Shown here: positions 9,401 to 16,328 of the stretch, piece after piece | How positions within the stretch are numbered: position 1 is the stretch's first letter | Layout: every line of letters begins with the position of its first letter | From: an uncultured Mollicutes bacterium | GTDB lineage: Bacteria > Bacillota_I > Bacilli_A > RF39 > UBA660 | Length of the DNA: 40,980 nt | Assembly (NCBI GenBank): GCA_900543055.1 | Contig: UQQI01000008.1 | Location: 1-40,980, forward strand | Reading direction: 5' to 3' | The notes under the pieces: generated by a model | Database searches by the model: none | What the model saw: the letters and a program-made list of their open reading frames with translations, nothing else | What the model was told of the DNA's origin: nothing | Made by a program: the position numbers and the translations under genes

Positions 9401-10079
9401 GGCTCCAGTATTTTCTAATAATACAAATTTTGAATCAAATGATATTCGTAACCAGTCGATTATAAAAGGCTCATTCTCAGTAGAAGATGATTTTGATTCT
9501 AATGAATTAGAATGGCAATTTTGTTATAAAGATAGTGCTAAGAAGGAAAAATGCTTTTCAAAGGTACCAGTTCCTTCTAGTAATGAATTTAAAAAGAATA
9601 TAGAATTTACTGCTGATTTGGGAATTGCTCCAGATGAATTTAAAGCTCAAGAGTATATTTTATATGTTAGGGTTTATGATAGTGGTGGACTTATAAGTAC
9701 TACCTTGAAGTCATCTTATCAAGTAGATGCATCAGCATATCCAGAACTTACAGAAAATACTACTGCTTATGCAATTGGTACTACTAAATATAATTATAGT
9801 AATAATTTAAGCCAAAACTTTACAGATACAGTTAATAACAAAACATATTTATGTTCTGGATATTATAAAGTATATGAAATTAGTTATAAAAAGGTTTCAT
9901 TGGGTGGTGATGATTCAAATAATTATATGATTGTAAGAGACAAAGTAAAGGAAATTGAAAATAATAAATATTGTGCTGAAGCTGTTGATGCAACAGATGG
10001 TCCTTATTTATTTAAATATGGTGTTGAACCACATAAAAGTCCATATGCTAGGTATGATGATAGTAACGGAGGAAAATAA
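6429..10079 (+). CDS. Giant type IV prepilin-like repeat protein
   Basis: A 1216-residue protein whose N-terminus KGFTLVELLATIVILGIL is a textbook type III (prepilin) signal: cleavage after Gly7, new N-terminal Phe8, Glu at +5, then a hydrophobic helix. Ordinary pilins have about 150-200 residues; this is roughly seven times longer. From about residue 205 it consists of six or seven modules of about 110-150 residues. Most carry an Asp-rich turn (TDDIDDIKD, VDDIDDESN, TDDLDGDSQ, RDDLDAPTN, EDDFDSNE) and end with a linker like YTLYNNKAPVI, VYKNQPPVL or YTIYQNKPPII. This looks like cadherin- or Ig-like beta domains, possibly Ca-binding; that is inference. Closely spaced Cys pairs occur in most modules. 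A perfect AAGGAGG precedes the ATG. It lies in the same operon as three glycosyltransferase genes. A surface filament or adhesin role is likely. Prepilin peptidase and assembly ATPase are not in the window. Confidence 0.85.
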   Translation: MVKKNKGFTLVELLATIVILGILAAVSMPTVLNLLSKNTKKVYVNDAIKLISQAEYKVRAASTNIQKPNDGDCIVMSLIYLNNSDFDNPPNKGEYIKGASYVVIKNNGGNLEYAATIVEKMKNGGFRGVKLATSDELSGKNSNKYVVDFKKTDLIYVDTDSVDENNTTILTSDIINKNLGNNYVSKINNVYSYPDLGEDVVDEKAMAPRITRVSLSSASGKEYYSLDARLSISVVDKDTPKSRLKVRYYFSFNNEVGAFPNISDSCSNSGNDIRRKGCFDWGIADAFTKDFDFNNYVYDGKNKLTYEKNNKISIYIVVSDPEGNFDRQQVDYDIHENTSPLIRSVKISKLPSDSQNLASTQVNLDVTDDIDDIKDLKICLTQNNSCTDSEYKTYSSMFDANKNTYYTFKCNNSICLPKGQKLKLNVFVKDKFGKVSSSSADYTLYNNKAPVIDVGIKLVPGTDKFKSVANYYCPTSDSSCLDKFNKNSLSYYLVMDNDSQIKDDLSSNSKITLTLQEVNSSGKKIGEAKSITYDKYLSSTDFGGRFLGKYDGANRFLKLIATDEYGESNSKTFEYKNVYKNQPPVLVKSESKISSTGCPSKISSYCNSDDTSSGNINTKIKLNIVDDIDDESNITVKTYDKDYKDDVESEKYSISGFADGTKTFKFKSKDSSKPYATDSNNGKRTYMITMIDSDNQESTGSLNYTIYQNKPPIILDTSVENVGGSPLYDVNDTDYYLDGNRLSSVIKVTLTDDLDGDSQVNVAVKDILNDNKLSKASKYSDIKNSGIKYTFAGKYDGVDRKYRAVATDSYGASSESEETTYYNIYKNVAATVENLTVTGANKQPCNNAGLCSDDGDGGSLDAVVKFNVRDDLDAPTNVLYCVATGDNKCIPNIKYTSDIATKGITIKAASKYFNEPQPEEPSDDFNLDNNITGDTSSSKDSTNNASTENYNILAQDAEQTDPSEVKVKVYLLDTYSENSDSLYYYHVYKNKAPVFSNNTNFESNDIRNQSIIKGSFSVEDDFDSNELEWQFCYKDSAKKEKCFSKVPVPSSNEFKKNIEFTADLGIAPDEFKAQEYILYVRVYDSGGLISTTLKSSYQVDASAYPELTENTTAYAIGTTKYNYSNNLSQNFTDTVNNKTYLCSGYYKVYEISYKKVSLGGDDSNNYMIVRDKVKEIENNKYCAEAVDATDGPYLFKYGVEPHKSPYARYDDSNGGK

Positions 10080-10082
10080 TAT

Positions 10083-10526
10083 ATGAAAAAAAAGAGTATT
10101 TTTATTTCAATTTCTTTTGTTATAATTGCAGGTTTATTTTTTACTTTTGCTTTTGTCTTTAATAGAAGGGACGATCCAAAAAAATTAGATTTATCTTCTT
10201 ATCCTGAAGGTACTAAAATAAATACAACAAATAATTTAAAGAAAAAACATTGTTTAGATAAGATTTGTATAAGCAATGTGTATATTTATTATAATAATGG
10301 TACAGGCACAATTAGTTATACTTTAGATAATAAATCTAAAAAAGCAAAAAAAGGTAATTTTAAATTGATTTTTGATAATAATAATGAAGTAGTTATAAAC
10401 TATGATTTTACAAAAGAAGATAATTATGAATCATTTGCAAGCTATATGGGAAATTATTTGGAAAATGTAAATGATTATAAATTAGTAAAGTTAACTAAAA
10501 GTGAAGAAAGTAAAATAATTAAGTAA
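10083..10526 (+). CDS. Small membrane-anchored extracytoplasmic protein
   Basis: A 147-residue protein with an N-terminal membrane helix (about residues 5-26, IFISISFVIIAGLFFTFAFVF) and a beta-rich outside domain containing a close Cys pair (HCLDKIC). It starts 3 nt after the giant pilin-like gene with GGAGG upstream, and is the last gene before the terminator, so it is probably a partner or assembly factor for that protein. No known domain is recognised. Confidence 0.75.
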   Translation: MKKKSIFISISFVIIAGLFFTFAFVFNRRDDPKKLDLSSYPEGTKINTTNNLKKKHCLDKICISNVYIYYNNGTGTISYTLDNKSKKAKKGNFKLIFDNNNEVVINYDFTKEDNYESFASYMGNYLENVNDYKLVKLTKSEESKIIK

Positions 10527-10527
10527 G

Positions 10528-10560
10528 AACGTAAGCTATTTGGGTTTACGTTTTTCTTTG
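10528..10560 (+). terminator. Intrinsic terminator ending the pilin-like operon
   Basis: Stem AACGTAA/TTACGTT at 10528-10534 and 10546-10552, followed by a T-rich run. Confidence 0.8.
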
Positions 10561-10597
10561 TAATAAATTCATTTTTATATACAAAATAGCTTAATTT

Positions 10598-10612
10598 TGC
10601 TAAAATTATAAT
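10598..10612 (+). promoter_or_regulatory. Candidate -10 elements for the 10626 operon
   Basis: Two overlapping choices: TGC+TAAAAT (10598-10606) or TATAAT (10607-10612). The first leaves the Shine-Dalgarno AAGGTG (10613-10618) inside the transcript. The second would start transcription at or after it, so the first is preferred. Confidence 0.4.
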
Positions 10613-10625
10613 AAGGTGATAATAG

Positions 10626-11192
10626 ATGGATAGTAAAAAGATAGCTTATATTTTAATGACTTTTAGTTTTGTTCTTATTGTGTCTGGTAGTGTTTCTTCA
10701 TTTTTAATAGGGTTAAAAAATGATAGGAATGAGACTTATAAGAGAATGGATGATGTTAGTAATAGTTATGAAGTTTTTAGTACAAATGTTTCTGTTTTTG
10801 AAAATGTTAGAGATGAGTTATATAACAATATATTAGGAAATGTTTATTATGATACTATGTATACTAATGATTTAGTAATAAAAAATAAATTATCTAATTA
10901 TGAAAATTTAGTTGATGAATTAGAAAAGAATACTAATAATTTAAATAAGTTATGTGATGATGCATATTATCCAGAAAGTAAGATTAATAATATTTGTTTA
11001 AATTATAAAAGTATTTATGAACAAGTAATTAATTATTTTGTATCTGATATAAAAACTTATAATAAGAATGTTGTTAGTTATAATAATTATCAAGCTACGT
11101 TAGGTACTGGATTAAGTGTTATTAAATACAATACAAATAAAAAATATATAGATTATAATAATGATGGAAAATATGATGGTAAAGAGGAATAA
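10626..11192 (+). CDS. Membrane protein with helical ectodomain and C-terminal EF-hand-like loop
   Basis: A 188-residue protein with an N-terminal membrane helix (about residues 7-29). A mostly helical, Asn/Tyr/Asp-rich outer region with two Cys about 20 residues apart (LCDDAYYPESKINNICLN) follows. The last residues DYNNDGKYDGKEE (176-188) fit the 12-residue EF-hand/dockerin calcium loop DxNxDGxxDxxE at every ligand position. The stop is 2 nt before the next ATG, so it is co-translated with the phosphodiester-glycosidase-like gene. A single EF loop at the extreme C-terminus suggests Ca-dependent contact with another surface component; this is inference. Family not recognised. Confidence 0.75.
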   Translation: MDSKKIAYILMTFSFVLIVSGSVSSFLIGLKNDRNETYKRMDDVSNSYEVFSTNVSVFENVRDELYNNILGNVYYDTMYTNDLVIKNKLSNYENLVDELEKNTNNLNKLCDDAYYPESKINNICLNYKSIYEQVINYFVSDIKTYNKNVVSYNNYQATLGTGLSVIKYNTNKKYIDYNNDGKYDGKEE

Positions 11193-11194
11193 TT

Positions 11195-12235
11195 ATGTTT
11201 AAGAGAAAAAATAAAAGTAATTATAAATGGCCGTTAAAGAGAAAAATTGTTGCTTTTCTTTGTACTTTTTATATACTTTCTTTTTCTTCTTTTTTATTTT
11301 TGTTTTATGGACCATTTGATTCATTTAAAGAGTTTTGGATTACTAGTGCAATGACTACTATGAATCATAAGTATCTAGCAACATGGTTATATAGTGATAG
11401 TTATATTCAAAAAGTTCTTCAGAATAATAGTATTGATGAAGTTGATGAAGTAAGTGATTCTTCATTAATTAAATTTAGAAAGTATAAAAGTACTATATAT
11501 AAAAATAAATATGAAAAAGAAATTTTGGATAGAGATGAAAATGATTTATATAAATTAATTGAAGTTAGTGGTAAAGGCTACCAGGGTTATTTAGTTGCGA
11601 TATATGATCCTTCAAGGATAAGTATTGCGACAACTGCATATTTAGGTGTTCGTGGTGAATCTATTTTAACTGTTAGTAAAAGAGAAGGGGCAATTGTTGC
11701 GATGAATGCTGGGGGATTTTATGATCCTGATTGGAATTCTAATGGTGCTCTTCCACATGGAACTGTAATTTCTAACGGAAATATTGTTAGTGATTATGCT
11801 GATGCTAATATGGGAGGAGGATTTATAGGGTTTACTAAAGATAATAAGTTGATTCTTGGTAATATGAGTAAGGAACAAGCAATAAAAAAAGGTTACCGTG
11901 ATGCAATTGAATTTGGTCCTTATTTAATAGTAAATGGTAAAAGAAGTTTTATTAAAGGTAATGGCGGATGGGGAAGAGCCCCTCGTAGTGCTATTGGTCA
12001 AAGAGAAGATGGAATAGTTTTATTTTTAGTTATCAATGGACGTCTTGCTAATAGTATTGGTGCAGATATGATAGACCTTACTGATATCATGGAAAATTAT
12101 GGTGCTGTTAATGCTGCTAATTTAGATGGTGGTAGTTCTTCTGAACTTGTTATAAATAATAATATTATCAATACTCCTGTTGCGGGAGGGAAGGATGGAC
12201 TTCGTAATATGTCAACTTTTTGGGTGGTTAAGTAG
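11195..12235 (+). CDS. Phosphodiester glycosidase (NAGPA-like) membrane protein, copy 1
   Basis: A 346-residue protein with one N-terminal membrane helix (about 18-40) and an outer domain of the NAGPA/phosphodiester glycosidase type (PF09992). These enzymes release a sugar from a sugar-phosphodiester. Visible family blocks are MNAGGFYDPD, HGTVISNG, EFGPYLIVNGK, APRSAIGQREDG and the Asp-containing NAANLDGGSSSELV near the C-terminus. After the helix is a conserved FKxFWIxxAMTTxxHKYLA segment shared with the paralogue at 14797. Likely substrates are wall teichoic-acid-like or phosphodiester-linked glycans on the cell surface (inference). Second gene of its operon. Confidence 0.85.
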   Translation: MFKRKNKSNYKWPLKRKIVAFLCTFYILSFSSFLFLFYGPFDSFKEFWITSAMTTMNHKYLATWLYSDSYIQKVLQNNSIDEVDEVSDSSLIKFRKYKSTIYKNKYEKEILDRDENDLYKLIEVSGKGYQGYLVAIYDPSRISIATTAYLGVRGESILTVSKREGAIVAMNAGGFYDPDWNSNGALPHGTVISNGNIVSDYADANMGGGFIGFTKDNKLILGNMSKEQAIKKGYRDAIEFGPYLIVNGKRSFIKGNGGWGRAPRSAIGQREDGIVLFLVINGRLANSIGADMIDLTDIMENYGAVNAANLDGGSSSELVINNNIINTPVAGGKDGLRNMSTFWVVK

Positions 12236-12243
12236 GTGAATAT

Positions 12244-13350
12244 ATGCTAATTTTAGACGATGTTTTAAAATATTGTAGTGATGCTAGTCTTGCTAGAGTA
12301 TTAGGAATTGCCAAGAGAATATTAGATATGCTACAAATAGTTGGTCCTATTTTGTGTATCATTTCATGTATATACATATTTATAAAAATGATGATTAATC
12401 CAGAGGATAAGAAATTACCAAAAAATTTAAGAAATGCCTTTTTTGCACTTGCTATTACTTTTTTTATTCCTGTATTTGTAAATGTTACAATGCAATTATT
12501 TGATGATAAGTTTACTATTTCAAATTGTTGGAACTATGCTGAAGAGGTTGCTAATGTGGGAGGAGTTTCTTACATGGAAATATCTGAGGAGACTAGAAAG
12601 TCTATTTTAAATAATCCTAGTGATTATGAAAATAGTTCAAGTAATAGTAGTAATGGAAGTAGTAGTACTAGTAACAATAATAATAGTTCTAATAGTACTT
12701 CTAACAGTACTTCATCTAAAAAAGGTCCAGCAGTTTCTGTTAAAATTCAATATAATAAGAAAGATTCTGGCGGAAGATGTGGTAAAGGTAGTGGTGATAA
12801 ATGTGTTGAGATTGCTACTGTTAAATATCAAAATGGAGATAGTGTTAAATTTTATATGGGATATCAAAATAATTCACAATTATTAGGGGGCTCTTGTCGT
12901 TCTCATGCTTTTACTTGTGGTATGAATGCTGTAAATAACACAAAATACTCAACACTTGATTTACAAAATTATATGAAGTCACTTAATGGTGATGGAGTAT
13001 TTAAAGGTAAAACTAAATATAATGCGGCAATTAGTCACTTCAATGTAAATGCTAAAGCATATTTTAATGAAACTAGTATTAGTAAATCATATTCTCTTGC
13101 AAAATCTGCTCTTGATAATGGACAACCCGTTATGATCTTTGTTTCCGGAAATAAATGTAGTGATTTAGCAAATTCGCATCATGCTTTATTACTTTTAGGA
13201 TATGATAGTAATGACAATGTAATATTTTTAGATAGTTGCGGTAGATATAAAAATGCTAAAAAAAGAAACCTATCACAGTTGATTAATGGCTGTATGTCAC
13301 CTGATGGTATTGCAAAAAATTGGATGAGAATGGTTATTTTTTCTTATTAA
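12244..13350 (+). CDS. Membrane protein with C39-like cysteine peptidase domain
   Basis: A 368-residue protein in three parts. Residues 1-85 contain two hydrophobic helices separated by MINPEDKKLPKNLRNA. Residues about 127-161 form a Ser/Asn/Thr-only linker. Residues about 165-368 look like a papain-like C39 peptidase: candidate nucleophile Cys218 in GGSCRSHAFTCG, candidate His312/His313 in NSHHALLLLGYD, and Asp in VIFLDSCG. The helix-loop-helix start resembles small VirB2/TrbC-like proteins in hydropathy only. GTAGGTGA precedes the ATG, 8 nt after the upstream stop. It may process or cross-link surface proteins of this island, or cut a leader peptide; the target is unknown. The catalytic assignment is by motif only. 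Confidence 0.72.
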   Translation: MLILDDVLKYCSDASLARVLGIAKRILDMLQIVGPILCIISCIYIFIKMMINPEDKKLPKNLRNAFFALAITFFIPVFVNVTMQLFDDKFTISNCWNYAEEVANVGGVSYMEISEETRKSILNNPSDYENSSSNSSNGSSSTSNNNNSSNSTSNSTSSKKGPAVSVKIQYNKKDSGGRCGKGSGDKCVEIATVKYQNGDSVKFYMGYQNNSQLLGGSCRSHAFTCGMNAVNNTKYSTLDLQNYMKSLNGDGVFKGKTKYNAAISHFNVNAKAYFNETSISKSYSLAKSALDNGQPVMIFVSGNKCSDLANSHHALLLLGYDSNDNVIFLDSCGRYKNAKKRNLSQLINGCMSPDGIAKNWMRMVIFSY

Positions 13351-13368
13351 AAATATTAAATTATTTAT

Positions 13369-13395
13369 ATAACTTGAGATTATCGAGTTATTTTG
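13369..13395 (+). terminator. Intrinsic terminator after the C39-like gene
   Basis: Nine-base stem ATAACTTGA/TCGAGTTAT (one G-U pair) with a 5-nt loop, then TTT. Its T run overlaps the next promoter. Confidence 0.6.
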
Positions 13396-13402
13396 ATATA
13401 CT
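13394..13402 (+). promoter_or_regulatory. Extended -10 promoter for the 13425 operon
   Basis: TGA+TATACT 22 nt before the ATG at 13425; ribosome site GGAG at 13412-13415. The leader is about 15 nt. Confidence 0.6.
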
Positions 13403-13424
13403 TTTTTAAGATGGAGAATAAGAT

Positions 13425-14792
13425 ATGGCAAGTAGAAGTAAAGATAATAAAAAAGAAAAAAAATTATTTTTTAGTAAGAAAGAGTTTGTATTTAATTTTA
13501 TTAGTTTAGTTGTAATTATTTGTATTGGAATATATTTTGGTGGTAGAAGTTTTTATTACTATGGAGAACAAAATTCTAGTAAAAAGCAAGTTGAACAAAC
13601 TCTTAATGGAGTACTTCTAAGTAACAATAAAATTGTAAAAGAAGGAGATGGCTTTCATAGAGATAATGATGGTTATTTCTTTAAAGGAAATGTTGAAAGT
13701 AATTATGTGATGGCTTTTAATAGATTATTTAGAGTTTTAAGAGTAAGTGATGATGGGTTTGTAAAATTAGTTAGTGAAGATAACGTTGCATCATTCATGT
13801 ACGGCGAAGATACTAAATATCAAAATTCAAATATTCGACAGTGGCTTACAAAAACAGATAATGAATATTCTGGAATATATTATGATACAATTCCAAATAT
13901 TAAGGATTTTGTTATTAAGACAAAGTATACTGAGGATGTTTTAGGTAAAAAAGTAATTACTGGTAAGCGTGAATATAGTGACTATGTTACTTCTTTAAGT
14001 CTTCAAGACTATATTAATTCTGGGAGTAGTAATGGTTTTTTAAATAATAAGAAATTGTACTATTTAAACGGTACTAATAAAGACAATGAAGTGTTATTTG
14101 TAGATGATGATGGAAGTGTTTTAGGTGCTGATAGTTTAGATGGATATGGTATTCGAGCAGTTATTACTTTGAAAAATAATTTAACTATTTCATATGGAGA
14201 AGGTAGTTTAAACAATCCATATGTTATTAATCAAAAAAATAAAGTTAATTATATAGATAGTTATGTAAAGCTTGGTAATGATATCTGGAAAGTTTATAAT
14301 AATACAAATAATGTTCTTAAGATGTATTTAAATGGTTACTTAAATGTAGGTGGAGTTGAATTAACAAGAAATTATAGTAAGAGTGGTAGTAAATTTGATA
14401 TTACTAATAAGAATAATATTGGTTATTATTTAAATACTACTTATTTAAAGAGTTTACCTTATAGTAATTATTTGATTGATAATAATTTTTATACAGGGGA
14501 GTTAAGTACTGATACGGGATATGAGTATAAAAATATTTATACTGATAGAGTTACTTGTCGTGTTGGATTATTAAATATATTTGATTATGTTTCTAACAAT
14601 AGTTTTAATGATTATTTTCATATGAATACAACATCTGGCGTTGGAAGTATTCAATATAGTACAAATTCAAATGGATTGCTTGAAGAAGCTGATGTTACTG
14701 ATTTAAAACATGTAGTACCAGTTGTTTCTATAAATAGTGCCTCAATAAAAAGTGGAGATGGTACTTTAAATAATCCTTATGTATTGGAGTGA
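13425..14792 (+). CDS. Membrane-anchored protein with two DUF6273-like domains
   Basis: A 455-residue protein with a basic cytoplasmic start, one membrane helix (about 24-44) and two tandem copies of a beta-rich domain. Each copy opens with a segment like VMAFNRLFRVLRVSDDG or VKLGNDIWKVYNNTNN and ends in a near-identical tag: GEGSLNNPYVI (about residue 265) and GDGTLNNPYVLE at the C-terminus. The NIRQWL/YYLN elements fit DUF6273-like modules found in surface proteins of gut Firmicutes. Function unknown. It ends in TGA, evidence against a Mollicutes code. The next gene starts 4 nt later. Confidence 0.75.
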   Translation: MASRSKDNKKEKKLFFSKKEFVFNFISLVVIICIGIYFGGRSFYYYGEQNSSKKQVEQTLNGVLLSNNKIVKEGDGFHRDNDGYFFKGNVESNYVMAFNRLFRVLRVSDDGFVKLVSEDNVASFMYGEDTKYQNSNIRQWLTKTDNEYSGIYYDTIPNIKDFVIKTKYTEDVLGKKVITGKREYSDYVTSLSLQDYINSGSSNGFLNNKKLYYLNGTNKDNEVLFVDDDGSVLGADSLDGYGIRAVITLKNNLTISYGEGSLNNPYVINQKNKVNYIDSYVKLGNDIWKVYNNTNNVLKMYLNGYLNVGGVELTRNYSKSGSKFDITNKNNIGYYLNTTYLKSLPYSNYLIDNNFYTGELSTDTGYEYKNIYTDRVTCRVGLLNIFDYVSNNSFNDYFHMNTTSGVGSIQYSTNSNGLLEEADVTDLKHVVPVVSINSASIKSGDGTLNNPYVLE

Positions 14793-14796
14793 TTAG

Positions 14797-15945
14797 ATGA
14801 GTAAGAAAGTAAAACAAGAGATTGAAATATTAGATGTTGATGATTCTTTAGATGAAGTTTCTAATGTGAAAGAGAAAAAAAGTAGTGAGAAAAAGAAAAG
14901 AAAATTTAAGAAGATTAGTAAGTTTACTATTTTAATTTTATTACTTGATATTATTGTGATTGATGGTCTTATTGTGATTAACAATAATAAGTTTAAAGCA
15001 TTTTGGATTCCTACTGCTATGACTACTAAGTCTCATAAATATTTAGCGTATACTTTGTATGACCCTGATACGGTTAATAAAGTTATGAGTGAAAATTATA
15101 TTGAGTCAAATAATGAAGAAATTAATCTTAATGATATAGTTATAGGCAATAATATTAAGACGCATTATACTTCAAAGTATGAAAAAGAGATGTTTACTAA
15201 GGATGAGGGAAATGATGTTTTTAAAATTATTCGTCTTGAGGAACAAAAGTTTAAGGGATATCTAACGGTTGTTTATGATCCAAGTGATGTGTCTTTGGCT
15301 GTTTCATCTAAACTTGGAAAGGCTGGTCAATCGGTTAATACTTTAGTTAAAAATAATAATGGACTTGTTGGTATTAATGGTGGAGGTTTTGAAGATTTAG
15401 ACGGTTGGGGAAATGGTTCTATTCCATATGGAGCAATTATAAAAGATGGTGTTCATATATGGCAACATGATGGTGGATCTGGAGGACTTATTGGTTTTAC
15501 TAAAGATCATAAGATGTATTTGACAAGTAAGAGTCCAGAAGAAGCTATTAAAGATGGTATGTGGGACGCTGTTGAGTTTGGACCAAACCTAATTGTAAAT
15601 GGTAAGACTAGTAAGATTCATGGTGATGGTGGATGGGGAACTGCTCCTCGTACTGTTATTGCGCAAAGAAAAGATGGTGTTGTGCTATTTTTAGTAATTG
15701 AGGGTAGACTTCCTGGATATAGTACGGGTGCTACTATGAATGATGTTATAAATATACTTTTAAGATATAAGGCTTATAATGCTGCTAATTTAGATGGAGG
15801 AGCATCAACTACAATGAGTGTTGAAGGTAAGCTTTGGAATAAGCCAAGTGCTGGAGAGTCTTATGGTGGAAGAACTGTTTCTAATGCATGGATTGTTACA
15901 AATAAACAAAATAAGGCATATGTTACTCCAACAAAAGTTAAATAG
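14797..15945 (+). CDS. Phosphodiester glycosidase (NAGPA-like) membrane protein, copy 2
   Basis: A 382-residue paralogue of the 11195 product. It has a highly charged cytoplasmic start (about 48 residues, Lys/Glu-rich), one membrane helix and the shared FKAFWIPTAMTTKSHKYLA stalk. The NAGPA domain shows INGGGFEDLDG, YGAIIKDG, EFGPNLIVNGK, APRTVIAQRKDG and NAANLDGGASTTMS. The long charged cytoplasmic tail is absent from copy 1. It follows the DUF6273-like gene with GGAG upstream. An ISL3 remnant begins 7 nt after the stop. Two diverged copies in adjacent operons suggest related but distinct substrates. Confidence 0.85.
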   Translation: MSKKVKQEIEILDVDDSLDEVSNVKEKKSSEKKKRKFKKISKFTILILLLDIIVIDGLIVINNNKFKAFWIPTAMTTKSHKYLAYTLYDPDTVNKVMSENYIESNNEEINLNDIVIGNNIKTHYTSKYEKEMFTKDEGNDVFKIIRLEEQKFKGYLTVVYDPSDVSLAVSSKLGKAGQSVNTLVKNNNGLVGINGGGFEDLDGWGNGSIPYGAIIKDGVHIWQHDGGSGGLIGFTKDHKMYLTSKSPEEAIKDGMWDAVEFGPNLIVNGKTSKIHGDGGWGTAPRTVIAQRKDGVVLFLVIEGRLPGYSTGATMNDVINILLRYKAYNAANLDGGASTTMSVEGKLWNKPSAGESYGGRTVSNAWIVTNKQNKAYVTPTKVK

Positions 15946-16010
15946 AAGGATTGGTTCTTTGTCAAATAGTGTTTGTGAACAATAAATTTGATAAATGACT
16001 TTGTTTAGAG

Positions 16011-16035
16011 AGAGTGATTTTTAATCACTCTTTTA
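16011..16035. terminator. Bidirectional hairpin inside the ISL3 remnant
   Basis: Eight-base stem AGAGTGAT/ATCACTCT (16011-16018 and 16024-16031) with a T run on the right. It overlaps the transposase stop codon, and on the plus strand it is the first terminator after the 14797 gene. Confidence 0.65.
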
Positions 16036-16328
16036 TAATGCCTTTAATTAAAAATATTCTAGCTATGAAATGATCAAATTTTCTATAGCCAAAAGCAATT
16101 CTTTTTAGACATTTAATTAAATTGTTTGTTCCTTCTATAATTCCATTATTTATATCATATTTAAATGAATTTTCTATATATTTCAAATTATCTTTATATA
16201 ACTTTAAAACTTTCACCATTTTATCAGAAATATATGCATTTGAATGTAATACTATTGATTTGAACTTTTCAAAATTTTTATCCTTTAAAGAATTAATTAA
16301 TCCTTGATAACATTCATAGGTGATTTTT
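16025..16328 (-). pseudogene. ISL3 transposase C-terminal fragment
   Basis: Minus-strand open frame of about 100 codons without its N-terminal part. It holds ECYQGLINSLKDKNFEKF and, near the end, the family signature 'NGIIEGTNNLIKCLKRIAFG' followed by YRKFDHFIARIF. In ISL3 transposases this Glu-Gly-Asn block contains the third catalytic acidic residue. A TGA closes the frame upstream near 16333. The first in-frame ATG is at 16219 and would give only 64 residues, so no active enzyme is expected. Confidence 0.8.

Noticed and set aside
12244..12500. Possible VirB2/TrbC-like conjugation pilin at the N-terminus of the C39-like protein
   Set aside because: Only hydropathy is similar. There is no signal peptide, the helices are fused to a peptidase, and no other type IV secretion gene is in the window.
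13425..14792. Mollicutes-type genetic code (TGA as Trp), suggested by the AT content
   Set aside because: TGA is used as the true stop here, and proteins use TGG for Trp throughout. Wall enzymes are also present.
16122..16307. Plus-strand open frame inside the ISL3 remnant
   Set aside because: It is the mirror of the transposase fragment, which has clear family motifs on the minus strand.
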